Source: RH-AL1 sp964235705
GTDB lineage: Bacteria > Pseudomonadota > Alphaproteobacteria > Rhizobiales > Beijerinckiaceae
DNA: 64,000 bases
Assembly: GCA_964235705.1 (NCBI GenBank)
Contig: CAXSDP010000010.1
Location: 1 to 64,000 of the forward strand
Direction: 5' to 3'
Numbering within the stretch: position 1 is the first letter of the stretch; the number at the start of each line of letters is the position of its first letter. The notes under the pieces were generated by a model. That model was not told the origin of the DNA, ran no database searches, and was given only the letters and a program-made list of their open reading frames with translations. Below are positions 44,029 to 52,203 of this stretch, piece after piece. The translations under genes and the position numbers were made by a program.

Positions 44029-45573
44029 TTGCCCGGCACCCTACGCCTCGTCCTCGGCGACCAGATCTCCGACGGGCGCCTGTCGTCCCTGCGCGACCTC
44101 GATGCCGCCCGCGACAGCGTGCTGATGGCGGAGGTCCGCGCCGAGACCGGCTACGTCCGCCACCACAAGCAGAAGGTCGCGCTGGTCTTCGCCGGCCTGC
44201 GCGGCTTCGCCGATCGGCTGCGAGCCAAGGGCGTCGACGTCCGCTACGTCGGCTTCGAGGACCCGGACAACACCGGCTCGCTGCTGGGCGAGGTGCGCCG
44301 CGCGCTGGCCGGGCGCGATTACGAGCGCGTCGTCGTGACCGCGCCGGGCGAATGGCGGCTGATGGACGAGTTCGAGGCTTTCGCCGCCGCCTCCAACGTG
44401 CCCTTCGTCATCCGCGACGACGACCGCTACCTGTGCTCGCCGGCCCAGTTCCACGCGTGGGCGGACGGGCGCCGCGAGCTGCGGATGGAGCTGTTCTACC
44501 GCGCCATGCGTAAACGTCATGGCCTGCTGATGGACGCCGACGGCCAGCCCGAGGGCGGCGCCTGGAACTTCGACAAGGAGAACCGCCGCGCGATGCCGAA
44601 GCGGCTGACACCACCGAGGCACCGCTTCATCGCGCCCAACCCCGTGACGCGGGGTGCCATCGCCGACGTGGCGCGGTTGTTCCCCGACCATTTCGGCTCG
44701 CTCGACGCCTTCGGCTTCGCCACCACGCCCGTTGAGGCGGCGGTGATCGTCGACGACTTCATCGCCAACCTGCTGCCCGGCTTCGGCGACTACCAGGACG
44801 CCATGGTGCGCGACGAGCCTTGGATGTGGCACGCGATCATCTCGGCGGCGATGAACATGGGGCTGATCGACCCGCTCGACGTGTGCCGCCGCGCGGAAGC
44901 CGAGTACCGCGCCGGGCGCGCGCCGCTCAACGCGGTCGAGGGCTTCATCCGCCAGATCCTCGGCTGGCGCGAGTACGTGTGCGGGGTCTACTGGCTGAAG
45001 ATGCCGGAGTTCAAGGCGCTGAACGCCCTCGACGCCGACCGCGCGCTGCCGCCGTTCTATTGGTCGGGCGAGACGGACATGGTGTGCGTCAAGGACACGG
45101 TGGCGACGACGAAGGCCAACGCCTACGCCCACCACATCCAGCGACTCATGGTGACCGGCAACCTCGCCATGCTGCTCGGCGTGCATCCCGACGCGATCAA
45201 CGAGTGGTACATGGTGGTCTACGCCGACGCCTACGAATGGGTGGAGCTGCCCAATGTCCACGGCATGGCGACCTACGCCGACGGCGGCATCGTCGGCTCC
45301 AAGCCCTACGCGGGATCGGGCGCCTACATCAATCGCATGAGCGACTACTGCGGCCGCTGCCGCTACGACGTGACCAAGCGGGTGGGGCCGGACGCCTGCC
45401 CGTTCAACGCGCTCTACTGGGACTTCATGATCCGCCACGAGGCGCGCTTCGCCCGCAACCCCCGTATGGCGCTGCCCTACCGCAACCTGGAGCGGTTGAC
45501 CCCCGCCGACCGGGCCGCCGTGCGGGCGGAGGCGGAGCGGATCAAGACGGACTTCGGCGCGGTGCGGGTTTGA
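44029..45573 (+). CDS. Fe-S bacterial photolyase/cryptochrome (PhrB/FeS-BCP family)
   Basis: The 514-aa product starts at TTG 44029 (PGTLRLVLGDQISD), since no ATG or GTG lies near the conserved beginning; that gives the normal family length. Four cysteines at 353, 441, 444 and 457 have exactly the spacing of the [4Fe-4S] ligands of Agrobacterium PhrB (350, 438, 441, 454). YAHHIQRLMVTGNLAMLLG and NEWYMVVYADAYEWVELPNVHGMATYADGG are the FAD-binding end. Family members repair (6-4) photoproducts with light, or act as photoreceptors. It stands alone, divergent from the efflux operon. Confidence 0.95.
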   Translation: MPGTLRLVLGDQISDGRLSSLRDLDAARDSVLMAEVRAETGYVRHHKQKVALVFAGLRGFADRLRAKGVDVRYVGFEDPDNTGSLLGEVRRALAGRDYERVVVTAPGEWRLMDEFEAFAAASNVPFVIRDDDRYLCSPAQFHAWADGRRELRMELFYRAMRKRHGLLMDADGQPEGGAWNFDKENRRAMPKRLTPPRHRFIAPNPVTRGAIADVARLFPDHFGSLDAFGFATTPVEAAVIVDDFIANLLPGFGDYQDAMVRDEPWMWHAIISAAMNMGLIDPLDVCRRAEAEYRAGRAPLNAVEGFIRQILGWREYVCGVYWLKMPEFKALNALDADRALPPFYWSGETDMVCVKDTVATTKANAYAHHIQRLMVTGNLAMLLGVHPDAINEWYMVVYADAYEWVELPNVHGMATYADGGIVGSKPYAGSGAYINRMSDYCGRCRYDVTKRVGPDACPFNALYWDFMIRHEARFARNPRMALPYRNLERLTPADRAAVRAEAERIKTDFGAVRV

Positions 45574-45580
45574 GGACCGC

Positions 45581-45829
45581 TCAATCCGCCTGGCACAGCG
45601 TGTCGAGCACCCCCGCGACGTAGGCGGACGCGGACGGCGCGCCATGCCCGAAGCGCTGGCCGGTGCGCACGCGGATCGGGCCGCGCGGGCCGAAGATAAC
45701 ACCCGGCTCGAAGGCGCGCCACGAGCCGTCGCGATCGTGCAGGAAGGCGGAGCACCGCAGCCGCGACTGCGCCGCCGCCGGGCTCGCGAGGACGCTCAGC
45801 GCCAGGGGGACCACGATCCACCCGCGCAC
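45581..45829 (-). CDS. Small secreted protein, copy 2 of a tandem pair
   Basis: The 82-aa product has a signal peptide (RGWIVVPLALSVLASPAAAQ) and mature blocks RLRCSAFLHDRDGSWRAFEPG, IFGPRGPIRVRTGQRF and GVLDTLCQ. It is a diverged copy of the protein encoded directly upstream (45832-46113): both share C-FLH-DGSWR-F, I-GP-G-P--V--GQ-F and LD-LC. The two Cys likely form a disulfide. GTG 45829 begins 2 nt after the stop of copy 1. It is the last gene of the ftsEX operon. Family unknown; role in the envelope is inferred only from context. Confidence 0.65.
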   Translation of the reverse strand: MRGWIVVPLALSVLASPAAAQSRLRCSAFLHDRDGSWRAFEPGVIFGPRGPIRVRTGQRFGHGAPSASAYVAGVLDTLCQAD

Positions 45830-45831
45830 GG

Positions 45832-46113
45832 CTAGCCGCCGCACAGGTGGTCGAGGATGCGGGCGATGTCGCCGCCGTCCCGCCGGTCGGTCGAGCGGAA
45901 GAGCTGGCCGGCCTCGACGTGGACGGGTCCGTGGCTGCCGATGACCGTCCCCGTCGTGAAGCTCCGCCACGACCCGTCCGATCCGTGGAGGAAGCCGGTG
46001 CATTTCACCGCCTGCGCGTGGGCCATCACCGGCAGGAGGAGGAAGGGGGCGAGCAAGGCGGGGAGGCGGATCAAGCGAAGGCTCCGTGGTGGAGTGGACG
46101 GGCGCGCGCTCAC
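45832..46113 (-). CDS. Small secreted protein, copy 1 of a tandem pair
   Basis: The 93-aa product has a signal peptide (LRLIRLPALLAPFLLLPVMAHAQA) and mature blocks VKCTGFLHGSDGSWRSFTTG, VIGSHGPVHVEAGQLF and ILDHLCGG. GTG 46113 overlaps the TGA of the lytic transglycosylase gene (GTGA), so the start is well supported and expression is coupled. It is the paralogue of the gene at 45581-45829. The position after ftsE, ftsX and a murein hydrolase suggests a periplasmic role at the cell wall, but there is no direct evidence. Confidence 0.7.
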   Translation of the reverse strand: MSARPSTPPRSLRLIRLPALLAPFLLLPVMAHAQAVKCTGFLHGSDGSWRSFTTGTVIGSHGPVHVEAGQLFRSTDRRDGGDIARILDHLCGG

Positions 46114-47369
46114 TGTCGCAGCGCGCTCAGCACGGACGCGCTCGCCCGGCCGTCCGGCTTCATGCCGGCCTTCGACTGGAAGTCGACGATCGCCTCGCGC
46201 GTCTTGTCGCCGATCACGCCGTCGATCTTGCCCTGGAGGTCGTAGCCGCGCTGCGTCAACCGCGTCTGCACCTCGCGGCGGTCGACGCGCGACAGGCCGG
46301 GGTCCTCGGTCGGCCACGGCGTCCGCAGGCCCGGCCGCCCGGCGAGCCGGTCTGAGAGAAGGGCGATGGCGAGCGCGTAGGATTCGGCGGCGTTGTAGCC
46401 GTAGATCGCGTCGAAGTTGCGCGTCACCAGGAAGGCCGGGCCGCTCGGCCCCGCCGGCAGCAGCAGGCCGGCGGGACTCTGGCCACCCGGCCCTTCGCCG
46501 AGCGGGCGGCCGTCGATCCGGGTGACGCCGCGCGCCGTCCAGGCGGCCATCGGCTGCTTGTGGCCGCGCCCCGAGGGACCGCCGTAGCCGGCCGGCAGGC
46601 GCACCTCGAAGCCCCAGGGCAGGCCCTGCTGCCAGCCGGCCTTGTGGAGGAAGTTCGCCGTCGAGGCGAGGGCGTCGGGGGCGGAATGGACGAGGTCGCG
46701 CCGTCCGTCGCCGTCGCCGTCGACGGCGGTGCCGAGGAAGGTCGAGGGCATGAATTGGGTGTGGCCGAAGGCCCCCGCCCAGGACCCGGTGAAGTCGCGC
46801 GGGTCGATGTCGCCACCCTGGACGATCCTCATCGCGTCGAGCAACTCGCCGCGATAGTAGCCGGCGCGGCGGCTGCCGGCGCAGGTCAGCGTCGCCAGCG
46901 ACTGGATCACCGGCTTGGAGCCGAAGTTGCGGCCGAAGTTCGATTCCACGCCCCAGACCGCCGCGACCACGTAGGGCGGCACGCCGAAACGTCCCTGCGC
47001 GGCCGCCAACGCCGCCCGGTTCTCCGCCATCGCCGCCTCGCCGTCGCGCACCCGCTCCTCGTCGACGAGGCCGGCGAGGTAGTCCCAGATCGCGGTCTTG
47101 AACTCGGGCTGGTAGGCCTCGGCCTTGAGGATGTCGGGGTTGGGCTGGAGGTCGGCGGTCAGCCCGTCGAAGGTTCGCGCGGAAACGCCCTTGGCTTCCG
47201 CCGGCCCGCGCAGCGCGGCGACGCAGGCGCGGAAGTCGGCGCGGGCCGGGTTGGCGCCGAGCGCGAGCGCGAGGAGCGTGGCCAGCCAAGGCATCGGCGA
47301 GGACATCGACGAGCGGGAAGAGGACATCGGCGAGCGGGAAGAGGACATCGGCGAGCGGGAAACGGTCAT
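46110..47369 (-). CDS. Lytic murein transglycosylase (MltB/SLT2 family) with peptidoglycan-binding domain
   Basis: The protein has a signal peptide (MPWLATLLALALGANPARA), an SLT_2 domain with the catalytic Glu in AAVWGVESNFGRNFG near residue 143, QSLATLTCAGSRRAGYYRGELLDAM, and AGAFGHTQFMPSTFLGTAVDGDGDG, and a C-terminal peptidoglycan-binding domain (REVQTRLTQRGYDLQGKIDGVIGDKT in parts). It cleaves glycan strands to 1,6-anhydro ends in the periplasm. The N-terminus before the signal is a run of SRSPMSS repeats made by a 21-bp tandem DNA repeat; the true start may be a later Met such as that of MPWLATLL. It lies 10 nt downstream of ftsX. Confidence 0.92.
   Translation of the reverse strand: MTVSRSPMSSSRSPMSSSRSSMSSPMPWLATLLALALGANPARADFRACVAALRGPAEAKGVSARTFDGLTADLQPNPDILKAEAYQPEFKTAIWDYLAGLVDEERVRDGEAAMAENRAALAAAQGRFGVPPYVVAAVWGVESNFGRNFGSKPVIQSLATLTCAGSRRAGYYRGELLDAMRIVQGGDIDPRDFTGSWAGAFGHTQFMPSTFLGTAVDGDGDGRRDLVHSAPDALASTANFLHKAGWQQGLPWGFEVRLPAGYGGPSGRGHKQPMAAWTARGVTRIDGRPLGEGPGGQSPAGLLLPAGPSGPAFLVTRNFDAIYGYNAAESYALAIALLSDRLAGRPGLRTPWPTEDPGLSRVDRREVQTRLTQRGYDLQGKIDGVIGDKTREAIVDFQSKAGMKPDGRASASVLSALRQ
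47299..47361. repeat. Three tandem 21-bp repeats at the 5' end of the lytic transglycosylase gene
   Basis: Units at 47299-47319, 47320-47340 and 47341-47361 are identical except for one base in the first. The unit on the plus strand starts GAGGACATCGG and ends CGAGCGGGAA. On the minus strand each unit codes SRSPMSS and holds a CGGGAAGAGG-like purine run followed by an ATG, so each copy brings a possible start codon. The array lies directly after the ftsX stop. Confidence 0.9.
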
Positions 47370-47379
47370 GGGGTGCCCT

Positions 47380-48438
47380 TCACATCATGCGTCGCAGGTG
47401 CTTGTAGACGATCGCCCGCGACACGAAGCCGGTCAGCAGCGCCACGGCGACGGTGATGGCGCCGATCGCCACGTAGCCGCCCAGCCCCAGGCCGAAGGAG
47501 CCGAACATCGCTTCGATCTGCTCGCCGCCGGCGCTCGTGCGCCAGTGCCCGAGCGCGCGGCCGACCCCTAGGAAGAACAGGGTGGCGGCGCCCCCGCCGA
47601 TCGCCCCGCCGCGCAGGCCGAGCCGCAGGAAGTGCGTCTGGAACTGCCGCGAGATGAACCCGTCGGCGGCGCCCACGAAATGCAGCACCTCGATGATCTC
47701 CTTGGCGCCGGCCATGGCGCCGCGCGTGGCGAAGGCGACCGCCAGCAGCATGGCGCCCAGCACCAGCCCGAACACCAGGACGCCGACGCCCACCGTCGCG
47801 CGCGCCATGGACGCGAACCGGCCGAGCCACATCCCGTGATCGTCGAGGATGGCGCCCGGCACGCGCTCGGCTAGCGCCAGTCGCAGCGCGGGCACGTCGA
47901 GGGCATGGCCCGGGTCGAGCTTGACGACGACGAGGCGGGGCACCGGCAGGTCGCCGAGGTCGCCCCCCAGCCAGGGTTGCAGCAGCTTCTCCCCCTCCGC
48001 CTTCGTGTAGGGGTCGACCGACGCGATCCCGGGCGTCCCCCTGGCGATGGCGACCGCCTGCCCGCTCAGGGCGTCGAGGTCGCCGCCCGGCGTCGGGCGC
48101 ACCTGGATCGTCATCTCGCGCCCGACTTCCGCCCGCCAATCGTTGGCGGCGGCGGCCACCAGCAGGGCGACGCCCGCCGTCAGCGCGGCGAGGAAGGTCA
48201 TGATGGCGATCACCGTGACGAGCGCGCGACCGGCGATCGTGTCGGCCGGCACCAGCGGCATGTCGCGCTTCAACGGACGCAGCGCGTCGCCCCCGGTGGT
48301 CGCCGGAGCGCCGGGCTTGGACGGGCCGCGTTCGGCCCCGCCGGTGCCCGCCCCGCCGCTCCCCGCCTCGTCGGGCGACCCGGCGTCCGGCGTGCCGGAT
48401 GGCTCGGCGCGCCGGGGCGCCCGCGTCAGCGTGGCCAT
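47380..48438 (-). CDS. ftsX: Cell division protein FtsX
   Basis: The 352-aa product has a Pro/Gly-rich cytoplasmic N-terminus of about 65 residues, a first membrane helix (ALVTVIAIMTFLAALTAGVALLVA), a periplasmic loop with TIQVRPTPGGDLDAL and LPVPRLVVVKLDPG, and three further helices, ending at LLTGFVSRAIVYKHLRRM. It is the permease partner of FtsE; in other bacteria FtsEX couples ATP hydrolysis to activation of wall hydrolases at the septum. Here a lytic transglycosylase follows directly, which fits that role. The gene begins 13 nt after the ftsE stop. Confidence 0.93.
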   Translation of the reverse strand: MATLTRAPRRAEPSGTPDAGSPDEAGSGGAGTGGAERGPSKPGAPATTGGDALRPLKRDMPLVPADTIAGRALVTVIAIMTFLAALTAGVALLVAAAANDWRAEVGREMTIQVRPTPGGDLDALSGQAVAIARGTPGIASVDPYTKAEGEKLLQPWLGGDLGDLPVPRLVVVKLDPGHALDVPALRLALAERVPGAILDDHGMWLGRFASMARATVGVGVLVFGLVLGAMLLAVAFATRGAMAGAKEIIEVLHFVGAADGFISRQFQTHFLRLGLRGGAIGGGAATLFFLGVGRALGHWRTSAGGEQIEAMFGSFGLGLGGYVAIGAITVAVALLTGFVSRAIVYKHLRRMM

Positions 48439-48451
48439 GGGCTGATCCGCC

Positions 48452-49114
48452 TCATTCGAAGATGTGCAGGCGGCTGTCGCCGAGCACGAGGCGACGCGCG
48501 CCGTCGAACTGGTCCATCAGCCCGAGGTCGTGCGTCGCGATCACCACCGACGTACCCGATTTGTGGAGTTCGATGAAGAGCCGCAGCAGCCGTCGCGCCA
48601 GCGTCGGGTCGACGTTGCCGGTCGGCTCGTCGGCGAGCAGCAGCTCGGGGCGCACGATCAACGCGCGGGCGATCGCCGCGCGCTGCTTCTCCCCGCCGGA
48701 CAGGATCGCCGGCAGGGCGTGCATCCGGTCCCCCAGGCCGACCCAGCCGAGCAGCTCGATGACCTCGCCCCGGTAGCTCGCCTCCTCGCGACCCTGCACG
48801 CGCAGCGGCAGCGCCACGTTCTCGTAGGTGGTGAGGTGGTTCAGCAGGCGGAAATCCTGGAACACGACGCCGATCCGCCGGCGCAGCCCGGTGATCGCGT
48901 CCTTGTCGAGCGAGCCGGCGTCGCGGCCGAACAGGCTGATGAGCCCGCGCGTCGGCTTCAGGGTGAACAGGATGAGGCGCAGCAGCGTCGTCTTGCCCGC
49001 CCCCGAGGGCCCGGTCAGGAATTGGAAGCTCTGCGGCTCGATGCGGAACGAGATGTCCTTCAGGATCTCGCCACCCATGCCGTAGCGCAGGCCCACGTTC
49101 TCGAAGCTGATCAA
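48452..49114 (-). CDS. ftsE: Cell division ATP-binding protein FtsE
   Basis: This 220-aa ABC ATPase has Walker A (LTGPSGAGKTTLLR), the Q-loop GVVFQDFRLL, the signature LSGGEKQRAAIARAL, Walker B (LLLADEPTGNVD) and the switch His in VVIATHDLGLM. The DEPTGNVDP block is typical of FtsE. The start codon is TTG 49114 (ISFENVGLRYG follows). It is the first gene of the operon ftsE, ftsX, transglycosylase and two small secreted proteins. The zinc-ribbon protein gene is divergent from it, an arrangement found in Rhizobiales. Confidence 0.95.
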   Translation of the reverse strand: MISFENVGLRYGMGGEILKDISFRIEPQSFQFLTGPSGAGKTTLLRLILFTLKPTRGLISLFGRDAGSLDKDAITGLRRRIGVVFQDFRLLNHLTTYENVALPLRVQGREEASYRGEVIELLGWVGLGDRMHALPAILSGGEKQRAAIARALIVRPELLLADEPTGNVDPTLARRLLRLFIELHKSGTSVVIATHDLGLMDQFDGARRLVLGDSRLHIFE

Positions 49115-49220
49115 CCCGGTTCCCCGTCCACCGCCTCACATCGCAGGCAAGACGGTTAACGCGGCTTTAAGCAGCGCGCGACCAGACTGCGTGCGTGCCC
49201 CTCGCATCGTTGTCGCGCCC

Positions 49221-49922
49221 ATGCTGATCGACTGCCCGTCCTGCGCCCGGTCCTACCACGTTCCCCGCGCCGAGATCGGTGAAAGCGGTCGCACCCTGAT
49301 CTGTCCGCGTTGCGAGGCGTCCTGGTTCGTCGACGCGGACGGGGCGCGACGCGACGGGCACGGCACCATCCCCAGCGTCGAGCTGGCCGCCTCCGGCATC
49401 CGCCCCAGGGAGCTCGGGCCCCGCGCGCCCAAGATCGGACGCTGGACCGGACGCTGGACCGGGCGCTGGCGCCCACCCCTGGGGCGGGCCGCGACCTCGC
49501 TCGCCGCGGCCGCCTGCCTCGCCACGCTCGTGTGTCTCGGCGGCCTCGGCCTGGTCGGCGCCCGCGACGACGTGGTGCGCCACCTGCCGCGCACCGCCGG
49601 CCTGTACCGGATGTTGGGGATGCCGGTGAACGTCCGCGGGTTGGAGTTCGTCGGCGTCGCCGCGCGCGTCGAGGCGCCGCTCACCGACGTTTCCATCACC
49701 GGCGAGATCCGCAACGTGGCGCGCCGACGCGTGCCGGTCACGCGGATCGCCTACGAGGTCCGCGACGCCGCCGGCATCGCCGTGGCCAGCTGGACCGAAG
49801 CCGCCCCGGCGCGGACGCTGGCCGCCAGGGCGAGCCTGTCGTTCGCCTCGCGGCCCCACGCCATCCCCGGCGAGGGACGATCGGTGATGGTCCGCTTCGA
49901 CGACGATCGGGATCATCCTTGA
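49221..49922 (+). CDS. Zinc-ribbon (MJ0042-type) membrane protein
   Basis: The 233-aa product begins with a zinc ribbon (MLIDCPSCARSYHV, then LICPRCEASWFV: two CxxC pairs), then a basic Arg/Trp linker (KIGRWTGRWTGRWRPP), a membrane helix (LAAAACLATLVCLGGLGLVG) and a periplasmic DUF3426-like domain (LEFVGVAARVEAP, ISGE-type IRNVARRRVPVTRIAYEVRDAAG). I chose ATG 49221 because the ribbon starts there. In Rhizobiales this family often lies next to ftsEX; its role is not known. Confidence 0.85.
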   Translation: MLIDCPSCARSYHVPRAEIGESGRTLICPRCEASWFVDADGARRDGHGTIPSVELAASGIRPRELGPRAPKIGRWTGRWTGRWRPPLGRAATSLAAAACLATLVCLGGLGLVGARDDVVRHLPRTAGLYRMLGMPVNVRGLEFVGVAARVEAPLTDVSITGEIRNVARRRVPVTRIAYEVRDAAGIAVASWTEAAPARTLAARASLSFASRPHAIPGEGRSVMVRFDDDRDHP

Positions 49923-50000
49923 GGGGGCGCCGCCGAAATCTTAACCGGGCGGGCCGATGATGGCGGACGGCGGGCCCCGTGGCCTTCTGGAGTGGGTTTC

Positions 50001-52133
50001 GTGAACGCCAACGAGTCCGGGCAGACGGCGAAGCGAACGCGGGCGTTCCTGCCGGTCCGCCGCCTCCCTCGCGGTCGCTTGAGCCTCGGCACCAAACTGG
50101 GCCTTATCATCTGCCTGTGCATGGTCACGACGATGGTGCTGGCGGCGAGTTTCTTCATCCGCCAATCCGACCAGGCCGCCGACGTGAAGGCCCATTCGCT
50201 GGCCGAGGAGGTGTCGGAGGACCTCGCGTCCAGGGTCAAGGCCGGCTTCGACGCGTCGTTCAAGGTCGTCACGACCACGAACGAGACCCTGACCGCGCTC
50301 TGGACGCACGACGTGAGGAGCCGCTCGATCGGCGACATCCTCCTCAAGCAAATGCTGGACGCGGATTCGGACCGTTTCGGCGCGTGGACGGCCTGGAAAC
50401 CCGACGCCTTCGATGGTCGCGACAGGGACTTCGTGAACGCGTCCGGCTCGGACGAGACGGGGCGATACCTGACCTACTGGCACCAGAACGGCATGGAGGT
50501 CACCCATGACCACGTCACCGGCTACGCCAGCGCGGCCAACGCGCTCTACCAGGTGCCGCTCGACTTGGACGCGGCGTACCTCAGCGAGCCGTACTTCATC
50601 GACAGCAACGATCGGCGCATCGCGACCGTGTCCTACGCCGAGCCGATCGCGGCCGACAAGGTCCTGGGCGCGATCGGCATCGACGTGAGGTTGACGCCGC
50701 TCCTCGACGTGTTCGATGGCTTGCCGCTGCCGGAAGGCGGCGCGGTCACGCTGGTGTCCCACGGCGGCATCGTCGCGATGGCCAACGACGCGAGCGTTCG
50801 CGAGAAGCCGCTGCTCGAGGCCCGTCCCGCCCTCGCGGCCGACTGGGCGCGGATCACGGGCGGCGAGGGAGCGATCGGGACGGGGATCACGTCGGCCGGT
50901 GTCGTGCGCACGTGGCACGAGCTCACCTTCAACACGGTGAGGACGCCCTGGTACGTGCTGACGGAGGTGCCGTTGCGGGCCTTCGCCGCCGACGCGCGGC
51001 GCGAGCAAACGACGACCGCGTTCGCCACCCTGGGCGTGCTGCTCGCGATGATGCTCGCGATCCTCTTCGCCCTGCGTCAGGTGGTGACCGCGCCCCTGCG
51101 CGCGGTCGGCGTGTTCATCGCCGGCCTCGGCGATCAGGATGGGCCGCGCGAATGCCCGCAGAGCCGGCGGTCCGACGAGATCGGCGCGATCGCCAAGGCG
51201 CTGACCGAGCTGCGAACCTCGCAGGGCGAGGTCGACCGCCTGCGCGGCGCCCAGAGCGAACGCGAGAAGCGCTTCGCCGATGCCCGCCACGTCGAGTTGC
51301 AGCAACTCGCGGACCATCTCGGCCAGACGATCCAGGCGGTGGCCCACGTGGTGGACGCGACCGCCCTCAAGATCATGCGGCGGTCCGAGATGATGGCGGC
51401 CACCGCCGTCGCTTCCGCCGACAAGACCACCGTGATCGCCGAAGCCTCGCTCGACGCCGACGGCAACGTGGGGACGGTGGAAGCGGCGGCGGCGGCGTTG
51501 CGGGCCTCGATCGTGCGCATCGTCGCCGACATGGCCACCGCGAAACGGATCGCCTCGACCGCCTCCGACAAGGCCAAGCTGTCGAGCGCGGTGACGAGCG
51601 AACTGTCGAAGCGGGCCGCCCACATCGACGCGGTCGTGGCGCTCATCAGCTCCATCGCGCAGCGGACCAACATGCTCGCGCTCAACGCGACGATCGAGGC
51701 GGCGCGCGCCGGCGAGGCCGGCCGGGGCTTCGCCGTGGTCGCGCAGGAGGTGAAGGCGCTGGCGGTCCAGACGACCACCGCGACCGGCGAGATCGCCCTC
51801 CAGATCAAGGCCATGCAGGCGATCGCGGCGGAAGCCGCCGCCGCCCTGACGTCCATCAGCGGCACGGTGTCGGAGATCGACGCGCTCTCGACCTCGATCT
51901 CCCACGCCGTCGAGTTGCAGGGCGACGAGACGGTACGGATCGGCCACTCGGTGGGCGCCGCGGTCGCCGCCTCGCGCCGCGTGCGGGCGGCGATCGAGGA
52001 CGTCAACCGCGGCGCGACCGACACCGGCGAGATCGCCGCCGAGATGCTCATCGAGAGCGCCAAGCTGGCCGATGAGAGTGAACGGCTGAACGACGAGGTG
52101 CTGCGCGTGATCGAGCGGGTGCGCGCGGCTTGA
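50001..52133 (+). CDS. Methyl-accepting chemotaxis protein
   Basis: This chemoreceptor has an N-terminal helix (LGLIICLCMVTTMVLAASFFI), a large periplasmic Cache-type sensor (about residues 50-320, with the FGAWTAWKPDAFDGRDRDFVNA and YFIDSNDRRIATVSYAEPI blocks of the dCache_1 family), a second helix (TTAFATLGVLLAMMLAILFAL), a HAMP-like linker, and the signalling hairpin LALNATIEAARAGEAGRGFAVVAQEVKALA near residue 570. GTG 50001 is chosen as GGAG lies 9 nt upstream; GTG 49992 is possible. dCache_1 domains bind small ligands such as amino acids. No che genes are near. Confidence 0.93.
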   Translation: MNANESGQTAKRTRAFLPVRRLPRGRLSLGTKLGLIICLCMVTTMVLAASFFIRQSDQAADVKAHSLAEEVSEDLASRVKAGFDASFKVVTTTNETLTALWTHDVRSRSIGDILLKQMLDADSDRFGAWTAWKPDAFDGRDRDFVNASGSDETGRYLTYWHQNGMEVTHDHVTGYASAANALYQVPLDLDAAYLSEPYFIDSNDRRIATVSYAEPIAADKVLGAIGIDVRLTPLLDVFDGLPLPEGGAVTLVSHGGIVAMANDASVREKPLLEARPALAADWARITGGEGAIGTGITSAGVVRTWHELTFNTVRTPWYVLTEVPLRAFAADARREQTTTAFATLGVLLAMMLAILFALRQVVTAPLRAVGVFIAGLGDQDGPRECPQSRRSDEIGAIAKALTELRTSQGEVDRLRGAQSEREKRFADARHVELQQLADHLGQTIQAVAHVVDATALKIMRRSEMMAATAVASADKTTVIAEASLDADGNVGTVEAAAAALRASIVRIVADMATAKRIASTASDKAKLSSAVTSELSKRAAHIDAVVALISSIAQRTNMLALNATIEAARAGEAGRGFAVVAQEVKALAVQTTTATGEIALQIKAMQAIAAEAAAALTSISGTVSEIDALSTSISHAVELQGDETVRIGHSVGAAVAASRRVRAAIEDVNRGATDTGEIAAEMLIESAKLADESERLNDEVLRVIERVRAA

Positions 52134-52203
52134 GGCCCGTCGGGACCCGGCGGCCATCGCGTCGGCTTCCCTTCGACCACCGCGCGCCTTCCGGGCCGAT
52201 ATC

